Positions 6,421 through 12,097 of a stretch of 12,103 nt of DNA are shown one piece after another; the first letter of the stretch is position 1, and every line of letters starts with the position of its first letter. Source of the DNA: DASSKO01 sp035690425 (GTDB lineage: Bacteria > Actinomycetota > Actinomycetes > Propionibacteriales > Nocardioidaceae). A program made the translations under genes and the position numbers. Where the stretch lies: contig DASSKO010000116.1 in the NCBI GenBank assembly GCA_035690425.1, forward strand, positions 1 through 12,103, given 5' to 3'. Under the pieces are notes generated by a model, which did no database searches, was not told the origin of the DNA, and was given only the letters and a program-made list of their open reading frames with translations.

Positions 6421-6845
6421 CACAGGCTCCGGAGGAAGTCGAGGGCGACGGAGTCCTCCGCCAGCACCGTGAAGTCGCGGGCGAAGCGGAGGTGCTTCAC
6501 CACCAGGTCCAGCGAGGCGTCCGGCATAAGCCGGTGCAGCGCGAGAGCGACCACCACCGCGCTGCGCTCCAGCCCCCAGTGGCAGCGCACGAGCACGCGC
6601 TCACGGCGGCGCAGGCAGGCGGCGACGTCCTCCGCGAGCGCGGTCACGGCGTAGGGGTCGGCGTCGGCGAACGTCACGTCCTCGATGGGCAGGTGGACCC
6701 GGCGCCGCGCCTTCGGCTTGTACCAGGCCTCGCCCTTGCGGCACATGACGACGTCGATGTCCAGGTCGAGGGCGGGGAACGGCTGCCGCGACCCGGACAG
6801 GTACAGGCCGGGCGCGACCTCGGTCGGGACGTCGATGCCCGTCAT
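6417..6845 (-). CDS. Dual-specificity / tyrosine phosphatase-like protein
   Basis: A 142-residue protein with the Cys-x5-Arg signature loop VRCHWGLERSA (86-96): Cys88 the nucleophile, Arg94 the phosphate binder, Ser95 the usual hydroxyl. Before it, LPIEDVTFADAD (52-63) supplies candidate general-acid aspartates. The start MTGIDVPTEVAPGLYLSG is typical of DSP-fold proteins. The usual His before the catalytic Cys is Arg87 here. Such small phosphatases occur in actinophages; the substrate could be a phosphoprotein, RNA 5' end or nucleotide. The ATG at 6845 overlaps the Nudix stop (TGATG); a longer upstream frame is a shadow of that gene. Pairing with a Nudix hydrolase suggests nucleotide or nucleotide-signal chemistry, which is inference. 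Confidence 0.8.
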   Translation of the reverse strand: MTGIDVPTEVAPGLYLSGSRQPFPALDLDIDVVMCRKGEAWYKPKARRRVHLPIEDVTFADADPYAVTALAEDVAACLRRRERVLVRCHWGLERSAVVVALALHRLMPDASLDLVVKHLRFARDFTVLAEDSVALDFLRSLW

Positions 6846-7867
6846 CACAGCGAGCATGCGAGGTCTCCGATCCGCGCCCGGACCTGCGGCCACGCCTTTG
6901 CGAGCAGCGGGTGCAGCGGCACCTTCGGGTAACGGTCCGGCGTGTCCAGCACCGCGACCGGCAGCCACGCGGCACCCTGCGCCTCAAGGTTCGTCGACAA
7001 CGGCAGTACGCGGTCCATGTCGGGCGTCCAGTGGGTGGTGCCGACCACGTACGTGTAGCCGGGACGACCCTTCTTGCGCCGCAACGCGACCTCCTGCTCT
7101 ACCCGGACGCGGGCCGGGGCGATGCGTGCCTCTTCCCAGGCCTCCCGCAGCGCGGCGTCGGTCGGGGTTTCGCCCGGCTCCACCGCGCCGCCGGGGAACG
7201 CCCACGTGTTGGGGTGGTCGACGTAGGGCGACCGCAACTGGAGGACGACGTGTGTCCGAGCCTCGTTGAACAGCATCAGCCCGGCAGCGTCCGGCCCATC
7301 CGTGAGGGAGGCCGCCATCGCCAAGAACCGCTTGCCCTTCGCCGCCAACTCGTCTACGACGTCGAGCGTGACGCCCAGCGACGGCTCCACCGAGAACGGA
7401 ACGCCATACCGAGCCTCCAGCGCGGGGATGCTCGCTGCGTGGCCGGGGTGCAGCATCTGCGTCCCGACCAGCCGGACGCCGGTACTGCGGAACTCCGCGG
7501 AGGTCTGCCGACCGATGGCGTCGCCGATCACCGGCAGGAACTCGTGCATCGTGATGTTGACGGCGTCGGCAGTGCCCTGGACGACGCGCCCCAGCAACTC
7601 CACCTGTCCGACGACGGCGGTGGAGTTCGGCGGCAGCCACACGCGGGCGGCCTCGACCGACTCGGCGGTGTACATCCCGCACCAGCAGTCCACGTGGGGC
7701 GGGGTGTGCTCGTACTCGAAGCATTCGGCGTACGCCTCGCGCTGGGGGTACGTGAGCCGGTGGAACATGCGCCCGACCTCCGGCGACTTCAGGACCGGAC
7801 CGTTCTTGTCGCGTCCCAGGTCCCACGCCCGCCAGCCGGTCCTCCGCCCGCTGCGCTTGGCACTCAT
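6845..7867 (-). CDS. Nudix hydrolase with N-terminal Cys motif and middle domain
   Basis: A 340-residue protein. The Nudix domain lies at about 195-320, with the box GAVEPGETPTDAALREAW (227-244) continuing EEARI (245-249). It matches G-x5-E-x7-R-E-U-x-E-E-x-G-U except that the last Gly is Arg248. Preceding VDHPNTWAFPGG is typical. Nudix enzymes cleave nucleoside diphosphates linked to another group. The N-terminal ~115 residues hold HVDCWCGMYTAESVEAA and VVGQVELLGRVVQ, a pattern I associate with uncharacterised actinobacterial and phage proteins. Residues 130-195 are unfamiliar. The protein is about twice the length of a single-domain Nudix enzyme. The ATG at 7867 overlaps the previous stop by 4 bases. 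Substrate cannot be predicted. Confidence 0.87.
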   Translation of the reverse strand: MSAKRSGRRTGWRAWDLGRDKNGPVLKSPEVGRMFHRLTYPQREAYAECFEYEHTPPHVDCWCGMYTAESVEAARVWLPPNSTAVVGQVELLGRVVQGTADAVNITMHEFLPVIGDAIGRQTSAEFRSTGVRLVGTQMLHPGHAASIPALEARYGVPFSVEPSLGVTLDVVDELAAKGKRFLAMAASLTDGPDAAGLMLFNEARTHVVLQLRSPYVDHPNTWAFPGGAVEPGETPTDAALREAWEEARIAPARVRVEQEVALRRKKGRPGYTYVVGTTHWTPDMDRVLPLSTNLEAQGAAWLPVAVLDTPDRYPKVPLHPLLAKAWPQVRARIGDLACSL

Positions 7868-8175
7868 GCCTCCACCCATCCGGCGTGCCCGGTGTACTTG
7901 TGGTGGAGGGCGATCCCGGCGGGCGTCGAGACCTTGCCGCAGAAGCAGCAGCGGCGCCGCGTCGCATTGCCGAACCGGGGGTCTACGTCGCTGCGGATCG
8001 TCGGGGTACGGGGTGCGCCCCACCGCCGGTTCACCCGGCGGTGGTCGCCGCGCCGCAGGTGTTCGTCCAGCCCGACCTGCGTCCAGAACGTTTCGCCGCA
8101 GGTGGAGCACTTCCGCTGCGGGGTCGCCTCGCGCCCAGCGTCCGGGCGGACCCACGGCTCCGGCGAGCGGCGCAT
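7864..8175 (-). CDS. Protein with two C2H2-like zinc fingers
   Basis: A 103-residue protein from the ATG at 8175, which shares one base with the preceding TAA (TAATG). Finger one: C23-x2-C26-x12-H39-x5-H45. Finger two: C76-x2-C79-x11-H91-x5-H97 (or H92-x4-H97). Both have spacing close to classical C2H2 fingers, and the linker (46-75) is basic, with RRVNRRWGAPR. This suggests sequence-specific DNA or RNA binding. Tandem C2H2 fingers are uncommon in bacteria (the Ros/MucR type has one finger with different spacing). Alternatives are an HNH-like treble clef that has lost catalysis, or a packaging cofactor given its place after the terminase-like gene. Confidence 0.75.
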   Translation of the reverse strand: MRRSPEPWVRPDAGREATPQRKCSTCGETFWTQVGLDEHLRRGDHRRVNRRWGAPRTPTIRSDVDPRFGNATRRRCCFCGKVSTPAGIALHHKYTGHAGWVEA

Positions 8176-8834
8176 TAGATGAGCCTCCGCAGCAAGTCCT
8201 CTTCCAGCCACTTCGGCGGGCGGTCCGACAGGCTGCCCTCGACCTCGACGGTGTGGGGGCGCTGCCCGGTGCTGCTGTCCTCGACCAGTTCCGCATCCAC
8301 CACGTCATCCGGGTCGTCAGAGCCGAACTGACGGCTGAGGACCGCGTCCCAGTCAGGATCGGCCTGCCGGGCGTCCAGCGCGGCCTGAGCGGCGTCCGGC
8401 ACCGGGGGAGCAGGCAGCGCAGGAGCCGCCGGGGCCAGCCCGTCCGGGTCCGACAAGATGTCGCGGAACAGGGTCTCGACGGGATCGCCGTTGCCGACGA
8501 CGCCGACCAGGTGCTTCTGCGTCGCGCCCAGCCCGCCTCGATCCAGGATGTCCTGGATCGCCTTCAGCCGGACGCGGGGATCGCCGTTCTCGTCGAACGC
8601 GAGGTTCCGCAGCGCCTTCGCCGCCTCGTCCACTGACATGCCGATCCGGACGGCGGCAGCGGCCTGCACCTGCGGGGCGAGCGCGCCGTGGCTGGCGCAG
8701 ACGTTCGCGCCGGGCGCGGCCTCGCGGCGACACCGCTCGCCGGTGGACTTGTAGTTGGCCGTGCAGCGCAGGACGTGGGCAGGCTTCTGGGTCTCCCACC
8801 ACTTCTCGCTGTGCGTGACCTTCCGGACTCCCAT
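8175..8834 (-). CDS. Small-terminase-like DNA-packaging protein (tentative)
   Basis: A 219-residue protein starting at ATG 8834, 3 bases after the previous stop. The N-terminal metal-binding motif C24-x10-C35-x10-C46-x2-H49 sits in a K-x-TGERCRR...VCASHGA setting often seen at the start of phage packaging proteins. A helical segment, DPRVRLKAIQDILDRGGLGATQKH, resembles the core of actinophage small terminase subunits. Then come an Ala/Pro/Asp-rich acidic region and a conserved-looking basic end (KWLEEDLLRRLI). A small terminase picks the DNA to be packaged and partners with a large subunit, which is absent here; satellites are known to redirect a helper's large subunit this way. The family call rests on pattern memory; a general zinc-binding DNA-binding protein is the alternative. 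Confidence 0.5.
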   Translation of the reverse strand: MGVRKVTHSEKWWETQKPAHVLRCTANYKSTGERCRREAAPGANVCASHGALAPQVQAAAAVRIGMSVDEAAKALRNLAFDENGDPRVRLKAIQDILDRGGLGATQKHLVGVVGNGDPVETLFRDILSDPDGLAPAAPALPAPPVPDAAQAALDARQADPDWDAVLSRQFGSDDPDDVVDAELVEDSSTGQRPHTVEVEGSLSDRPPKWLEEDLLRRLI

Positions 8835-8837
8835 CGC

Positions 8838-9254
8838 TCAGCCCCAGACGAGAGAGGACGGGGCGTCGCTCCACGCGAAGTCGAGGTGCGCCTTGCAGGT
8901 CCAGCACAGGTGCAGCGCGACCACCGACGCCCCGCAAGGCACCAGGAGCCGGTCGTAGGCCGCGACCTCGACCGGGCGCGCCACCTGGCACCGGTCGCAG
9001 GCGGTGGGGGCGATCCGGGCGTCCATGATCACCGCCTGCACCAGCGGGATCGCGGGGACCGACGTGTCGGCGAACCGCAGCAGCGGCACCCCGTAGGCGA
9101 GGTCGTCGGGGGTCGGGCCGGACAGCGCCCGCCGCACGGCGGCGTCGCAGTCGGGGTCGTCCAGTACGACGGTGTTCGGCTCGGCCCAGGCGACGAGGTC
9201 GTCGCCGTCCGAAGCGGTGTGGATGAAGTCCTGCGGCGAAGTGGCCATGTCCAT
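8838..9254 (-). CDS. Zinc-ribbon protein (138 aa), first gene of the accessory operon
   Basis: ATG at 9254 with AGGAGG 5 bases from it; a second ATG two codons in is too far from that site. The N-terminal part is acidic (SDGDDLVAWAEP...LDDPDCDAAVRR). The C-terminal half holds C86-x2-C89 and C117-x2-C120, a four-cysteine zinc ribbon, and ends with HLDFAWSDAPSSLVWG. Function unknown. There is no clear promoter between it and the capsid terminator, so expression may depend on read-through at a reduced level. It could be a head accessory or a regulator by position, but nothing in the sequence decides. Confidence 0.72.
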   Translation of the reverse strand: MDMATSPQDFIHTASDGDDLVAWAEPNTVVLDDPDCDAAVRRALSGPTPDDLAYGVPLLRFADTSVPAIPLVQAVIMDARIAPTACDRCQVARPVEVAAYDRLLVPCGASVVALHLCWTCKAHLDFAWSDAPSSLVWG

Positions 9255-9289
9255 CTGCTCCTCCTGGTCGCGGACTGTGCGGACTGGAG

Positions 9290-9331
9290 CCGGGCCGGGC
9301 GGGGGAGTCCGCGAACCCTCGCCCGGCCCGG
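9290..9331 (-). terminator. Terminator or attenuator after the capsid gene
   Basis: 12-bp perfect GC-only stem CCGGGCCGGGCG (9290-9301) / CGCCCGGCCCGG (9320-9331), extended inward after one mismatch by three more pairs. It starts 4 bases after the capsid stop and ends 36 bases before the next start codon. With no promoter evident for the next operon, it may set a high capsid to low accessory-protein ratio. Confidence 0.7.
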
Positions 9332-9335
9332 TGCA

Positions 9336-10439
9336 TCAGGCGACGTACAGCGCCGGGGGCGTGTAGGTCGCGTTGGCGGTCACCTGCATGACCATGCCGG
9401 CGAGCCGCTGGCGGACACCCGTGCCGAACCCGGAAGTCCAGTAGGAGTCCACGAGCGGGTACTTCTCCGACCCGCCGTCCACGAGGGTGAGACCCGGGAA
9501 CTTCGGGTGGCGCCGCAGCATGATCGGGTTGGTCGCCGCGAGGGCACCGCCGGAGGCGAGGCCGACCACGTACCCGGCGGGGATGCGGGCGGTCTCGACG
9601 ATGATCGCCTCGTCGTAGGCGCCCTTCACCGGGAAGCCAGCGAAGGTGCCAGCGGGCTGGTCGCCGACCAGGGCGCCCTCGGCGTAGAACCGAGCGCCCT
9701 GCGCGGGGATGAAGTCCGCCCGGTCGCCGTTCGCAACCCGGAACGTCGAGACGACGTTGCCCTCCAGGGCGTTGACGAAGATGACGATCTGGGCGCCGTT
9801 CTCGGACGAGTGACCGTGCGACTTGAAGTCGTCGATGATCTCGTCCAGGTCGGCGCTCTCCACCGTCGCCGCGCCCGTGGTGCGGAAGTGGGTGTGGTTG
9901 GCTTCGAACGACTGCCCGGCGTACGACGGGGGCACCCAGCCGTCGCCGTTGGCGAAGGCGAACACGTCGTAGACCGCGTTGGTGCGGGGGTCGCGGTAGG
10001 ACCGGTTGGTGTCCGAGAACACCGTCCGCATGACGTCGTTGAAGACGTTGTCCTGGTCGGCGGCGATGATCGCGTTGGCGTTCGCCTGCACCTCGGCAGC
10101 GGTCGCGTCCGCGAGGTAGCGCCACGTGGCGCCCCAGCGGGCGTCGTACCACTTCAGCGTCGCGCCCATGTCGAGCACGTCGTGGGTGAGGCGCGTCGAC
10201 TTCGGCGTGCCGTACTCGGACGCCTCCTCGAACGCGTCCGCCCCACCGCTGACCGCCTGGAGGACGGAGGTGACCGGGCTGGTCGTGGTGTAGGTGAACA
10301 GGGACAGGAAGTTCTGCTGCTGCTCGTTGTGAACCTCGGCAGCGGCGTTGAGCTCGGCGAACAGGTCGGCGAGCGGGCGGCCGTCTGCGGTGGTCCGCAT
10401 GACGTCGCCGAAAGCGGAGTAGCCCTTACTGCGAGCCAT
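9336..10439 (-). CDS. Probable major capsid protein, HK97-like fold
   Basis: A 367-residue protein with AAGGAG about 7 bases before the ATG. It starts with a helical arm (PLADLFAELNAAAEVHNEQQQNF), then the stretch ADAFEEASEYGTPKSTR, typical of HK97-type capsid subunits of actinophages where the E-loop leads into the shell domain. The middle includes a long helix (AEVQANANAIIAADQDNVFNDVMRT) and the strand-rich P-domain-like part with IVIFVNALEGN and FIPAQGARFYAE. The end (RQRLAGMVMQVTANATYTPPALY) is the expected C-terminal strand. No N-terminal scaffold or protease region is fused. It is transcribed alone between a structured leader and a strong terminator, as suits a protein needed in hundreds of copies. 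An encapsulin is less likely: the length and N-terminus fit phage shells better. Confidence 0.75.
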   Translation of the reverse strand: MARSKGYSAFGDVMRTTADGRPLADLFAELNAAAEVHNEQQQNFLSLFTYTTTSPVTSVLQAVSGGADAFEEASEYGTPKSTRLTHDVLDMGATLKWYDARWGATWRYLADATAAEVQANANAIIAADQDNVFNDVMRTVFSDTNRSYRDPRTNAVYDVFAFANGDGWVPPSYAGQSFEANHTHFRTTGAATVESADLDEIIDDFKSHGHSSENGAQIVIFVNALEGNVVSTFRVANGDRADFIPAQGARFYAEGALVGDQPAGTFAGFPVKGAYDEAIIVETARIPAGYVVGLASGGALAATNPIMLRRHPKFPGLTLVDGGSEKYPLVDSYWTSGFGTGVRQRLAGMVMQVTANATYTPPALYVA

Positions 10440-10668
10440 GGTCTTGCTCCTTCGGAAGTCGGAAAGTGGGGCCTTGCGGTCGGTGCTCTGACACCGCGAG
10501 GGATCGGGTCCCTCGACTGGTGGGCATCACGCCCGGCTAGTGGCTCCGCGCACTATCGCGACTGTCCTGCGATCTCCAACCGGAGACGGTTGAAGGTTCA
10601 AGCAACGAGTCAACCGTAACCGTTCCGGGTTCGATCCGGTATCCCCAGCAGGCGCGTCGGGGCAGAGC
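10440..10668 (-). promoter_or_regulatory. Structured leader and promoter region of the capsid gene
   Basis: About 230 bases without a gene. Hairpins: CGGTG (10481-10485)/CACCG (10492-10496), then CGAGGGA (10497-10503)/TCCCTCG (10509-10515). Further up, CAACCG (10577-10582) pairs with CGGTTG (10587-10592) around a GAGA loop, while CGGTTGA (10587-10593) can instead pair with TCAACCG (10610-10616), so the two stems exclude each other. A weak promoter may be TTGGAG (10579-10574), 16-base spacer, GATAGT (10557-10552). If so, the two nearer hairpins are transcribed and the alternating stems lie upstream as DNA sites. Confidence 0.4.
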
Positions 10669-10716
10669 GCCGCCCCCGAGGCCTGGACAAGTCGACAGGT
10701 TGCACTCGGGGGCGGC
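10669..10716 (-). terminator. Terminator after the small serine recombinase
   Basis: 12-bp perfect stem GCCGCCCCCGAG (10669-10680) / CTCGGGGGCGGC (10705-10716) with a 24-base loop that can form an inner CCTG/CAGG pairing. It lies about 105 bases past the recombinase stop, beyond the two direct repeats, and separates that gene from the capsid unit. Confidence 0.65.
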
Positions 10717-10723
10717 TCACCGA

Positions 10724-10807
10724 AGAACCGTACGCCCGGATTCCGGTACTAGCGGCGGTTGCCGTCGGTGGGTGTTGGTTGACCAGAACCGTACGCCCGG
10801 ATTCCGG
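10724..10807. repeat. Two 23-bp perfect direct repeats downstream of the recombinase
   Basis: Copies at 10724-10746 and 10785-10807 are identical and lie 61 bases apart start to start. Each contains AACCGTACGCCCGG and the palindrome CCGGATTCCGG. A looser relative (ACCGTAACCG...CCGGTA) is seen at 10613-10638. The core CCGTACGCC(C)GG also appears in both arms of the inverted repeat at 11600-11629, on the other side of the recombinase gene. They may be recombinase binding sites. Confidence 0.6.
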
Positions 10808-10821
10808 GCAAGACGGGGGCG

Positions 10822-11580
10822 TCAGGCGACGGGAGCGGTGTACTCCGCGAGGCGGGCAGCCTGGTAGGCGACCTGCTCCGGCGTTCGGGCCGCGTCGCGG
10901 GCGAGGACGCGGGAGACGACCGGCTGCGTCCACGCGCCACCGCTCCGCGCCGGATGCCCGGCGGCGTTGAGCGCGGCAGCCACGTCGGCCTGCTTGGCCC
11001 CGGTGGCCCGCAGGCGGCGCATCTCGTCCAGCACCGCGAGTTCGACAGGCACCGGGTAGAGGTCGCCGTCGCGGGACACCCAGCCGTACGGCGCCGGGCC
11101 GTTGGCGTGCTCGCCCTTGCGAGCCTTGGCGCGGCGTCCGTCCCGCAGGCGCTTGACGATCACGCGCCGCTCCAGCCCGGCGAACACCCCGGCCATCTGC
11201 CGCATCGCCGTACGCATCGGGTCGTCCGGGTCGTCGCGCAGGACCTCGCCGTTGCGTCCGTACTCGAACACCGAGGCGCCCGGCGTGAGCCAGACCTGAG
11301 CGAGCACCGCCTCCTGAACCGTGACCTCGCGGGCAAGGCGGTCGAGGTCGCGCATCACCAGCCCGTCGATGACGCCGGTCTCCATCGCTTCCAGCGCGTC
11401 GGCCAGGCCGGGCCGCTCGGTGACCGGCAGGGCGCCGGACCTGCCCGCGTCGGTGTAGACCGCGACGACGGTGTGCCCGTTCGCCTCGGCCCACGCCCGC
11501 CCGTTGCGCTCCTGCTCCGGCAGCGACTCGCCGTCCACCTGGCCGTGGGTCGAGACGCGGGTGTAGAGGCCGACGTGCAT
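10822..11580 (-). CDS. Second serine recombinase (252 aa, resolvase-type with short recombinase domain)
   Basis: Starts MHVGLYTRVSTHGQ at ATG 11580 with AGGAG 6 bases upstream. Catalytic domain about 1-150: LYTRVS (5-10) with nucleophile Ser10 and Arg8, GLVMRDLDRLARE (73-85) with conserved arginines, and RQMAGVFAGLERRVIVKRLRDGR (127-149), the E-helix. A short recombinase-domain segment follows (GPAPYGWVSRDG, then KQADVAAALNAAGHPARSGGAWTQPVVSRVLAR, which includes a helix-turn-helix-like stretch). It lacks the zinc ribbon and coiled coil of the 525-residue enzyme, so it is half that length by architecture; truncation is not evident. Likely roles are dimer resolution, inversion or an accessory integrase. 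It has its own promoter and terminator and is bracketed by related repeats. Confidence 0.9.
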   Translation of the reverse strand: MHVGLYTRVSTHGQVDGESLPEQERNGRAWAEANGHTVVAVYTDAGRSGALPVTERPGLADALEAMETGVIDGLVMRDLDRLAREVTVQEAVLAQVWLTPGASVFEYGRNGEVLRDDPDDPMRTAMRQMAGVFAGLERRVIVKRLRDGRRAKARKGEHANGPAPYGWVSRDGDLYPVPVELAVLDEMRRLRATGAKQADVAAALNAAGHPARSGGAWTQPVVSRVLARDAARTPEQVAYQAARLAEYTAPVA

Positions 11581-11599
11581 CTGCTGCTCCTGGGGTAGT

Positions 11600-11629
11600 C
11601 GTACGCCGGTCTTCTAGGACCGGCGTACG
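11600..11629. repeat. 12-bp inverted repeat at the recombinase transcription start
   Basis: Perfect arms CGTACGCCGGTC (11600-11611) and GACCGGCGTACG (11618-11629) with a 6-base centre TTCTAG. It lies between the predicted -10 and the ribosome binding site, so binding would repress the gene. Short inverted arms with a small centre also fit a serine recombinase crossover site. The arm core resembles the direct repeats at 10724-10807. Confidence 0.6.
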
Positions 11630-11632
11630 GGA

Positions 11633-11662
11633 ACGCTAGGTCCACCACTCCGGTGCAGCCAA
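11633..11662 (-). promoter_or_regulatory. Promoter of the second serine recombinase
   Basis: Minus strand: -35 TTGGCT (11662-11657), 18-base spacer, -10 TAGCGT (11638-11633). The start site would fall near 11626, in the inverted repeat at 11600-11629. The form resembles the integrase promoter at 5839-5867. Confidence 0.5.
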
Positions 11663-11699
11663 GGGAGCGGGGCGGCGCCACCGGCAGCGGACCGGAGAA

Positions 11700-11784
11700 G
11701 GCCGGAGCGCCCGTCTCCCGGCCTGCGGTTGGGCGCCGGGGCAGCCGGGCCGGGGAGCCAGGGACGGGCCGGGAGAACGGCTCC
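11700..11784. repeat. Dispersed repeat, copies B (inverted) and C
   Basis: Copy B at about 11700-11725, read on the minus strand, gives GCAGGCCGGGAGACGGG then CGCTCCGG, a near match of copy A at 3511-3537. Copy C at 11767-11784 shares GGCCGGGAGAACGGC exactly with copy A. B and C face each other and could form a large imperfect hairpin. Direct repeats GGGCCGGG(G)AG at 11747 and 11765 lie between. Confidence 0.4.
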
Positions 11785-11904
11785 TCGCATGCTAGCGCGT
11801 TCGAGGTCTCGATCCAGGCGCGGCGCGTCTTCGACCACCGCCCGGGTGCCCAGTCCCAGGTGCTGTCGAGACACCCCCATTTACGGCTGCCGCCCTACCC
11901 GGTA

Positions 11905-11988
11905 CGAGACGCCCCACGTCTCGCACTTACACCGAGACGCCCCACGTCTCGCCTACCCGATCGACCCGTTGAGACGACCGACGTCTCG
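11905..11988. repeat. Three spaced GAGACG-N5-CGTCTC palindromes
   Basis: Copies: CGAGACGCCCCACGTCTCG at 11905-11923 and again, identical, at 11933-11951; a variant, GAGACG-ACCGA-CGTCTC, at 11971-11987. Centres are 28 and 37 bases apart. All three keep the arms exactly while the spacer changes in the third, which points to selection on a dimer binding site. A lone half-site, CGAGACG, lies at 12050-12056. Confidence 0.7.
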
Positions 11989-11992
11989 CCCT

Positions 11993-12028
11993 CATCCGGG
12001 TACCGGGATCCGGGTACGTACCCGGATG
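11993..12028. repeat. Nested GGGTAC/GTACCC palindrome near the right edge
   Basis: 11-bp arms CATCCGGGTAC (11993-12003) and GTACCCGGATG (12018-12028) with a 14-base centre. The inner GGGTACGTACCC (12012-12023) is a perfect 12-bp palindrome. The same arm length, CAT...GGGTAC outline and three hexamer copies are found at 15-46, at the other edge of the window. Confidence 0.6.
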
Positions 12029-12082
12029 GGGGACACACACCACCGCCCCCGAGACGCCGAATCACGCTGAGAAAGAAGAAGA

Positions 12083-12097
12083 TTATCGACTCGATAA
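12083..12097. repeat. TTATCGA/TCGATAA palindrome in an AT-rich edge
   Basis: TTATCGACTCGATAA is a perfect 7-bp-arm palindrome with one central base, next to the purine run GAGAAAGAAGAAGA. It is AT-rich amid very GC-rich DNA. It suits an operator of a gene beyond the window or part of an unwinding element. Likeness to a DnaA box is only partial. Confidence 0.4.

Noticed and set aside
9336..10439. Encapsulin nanocompartment
   Set aside because: The long N-terminal helical arm, the FEEASEYG stretch and the setting of integrase, primase and terminase-like genes fit a phage capsid better; no cargo protein is adjacent.
8688..10619. Long plus-strand frame opposite the capsid and packaging-like genes
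   Set aside because: Antisense shadow with Gly/Val/Arg bias; the opposite strand has motif-bearing proteins with ribosome binding sites.
10621..10650. tRNA-like T-arm (GGGTTCGATCC)
   Set aside because: The stem pairing fails after one or two pairs and no acceptor, D or anticodon arm can be assembled on either strand.
10822..11580. IS607-type transposase
   Set aside because: The catalytic domain is N-terminal, with no MerR-like head, and no TnpB gene follows.
11905..11988. CRISPR array
   Set aside because: Only three short palindromic units with unequal 9-18 base gaps and no cas genes; it looks like a protein-binding array.
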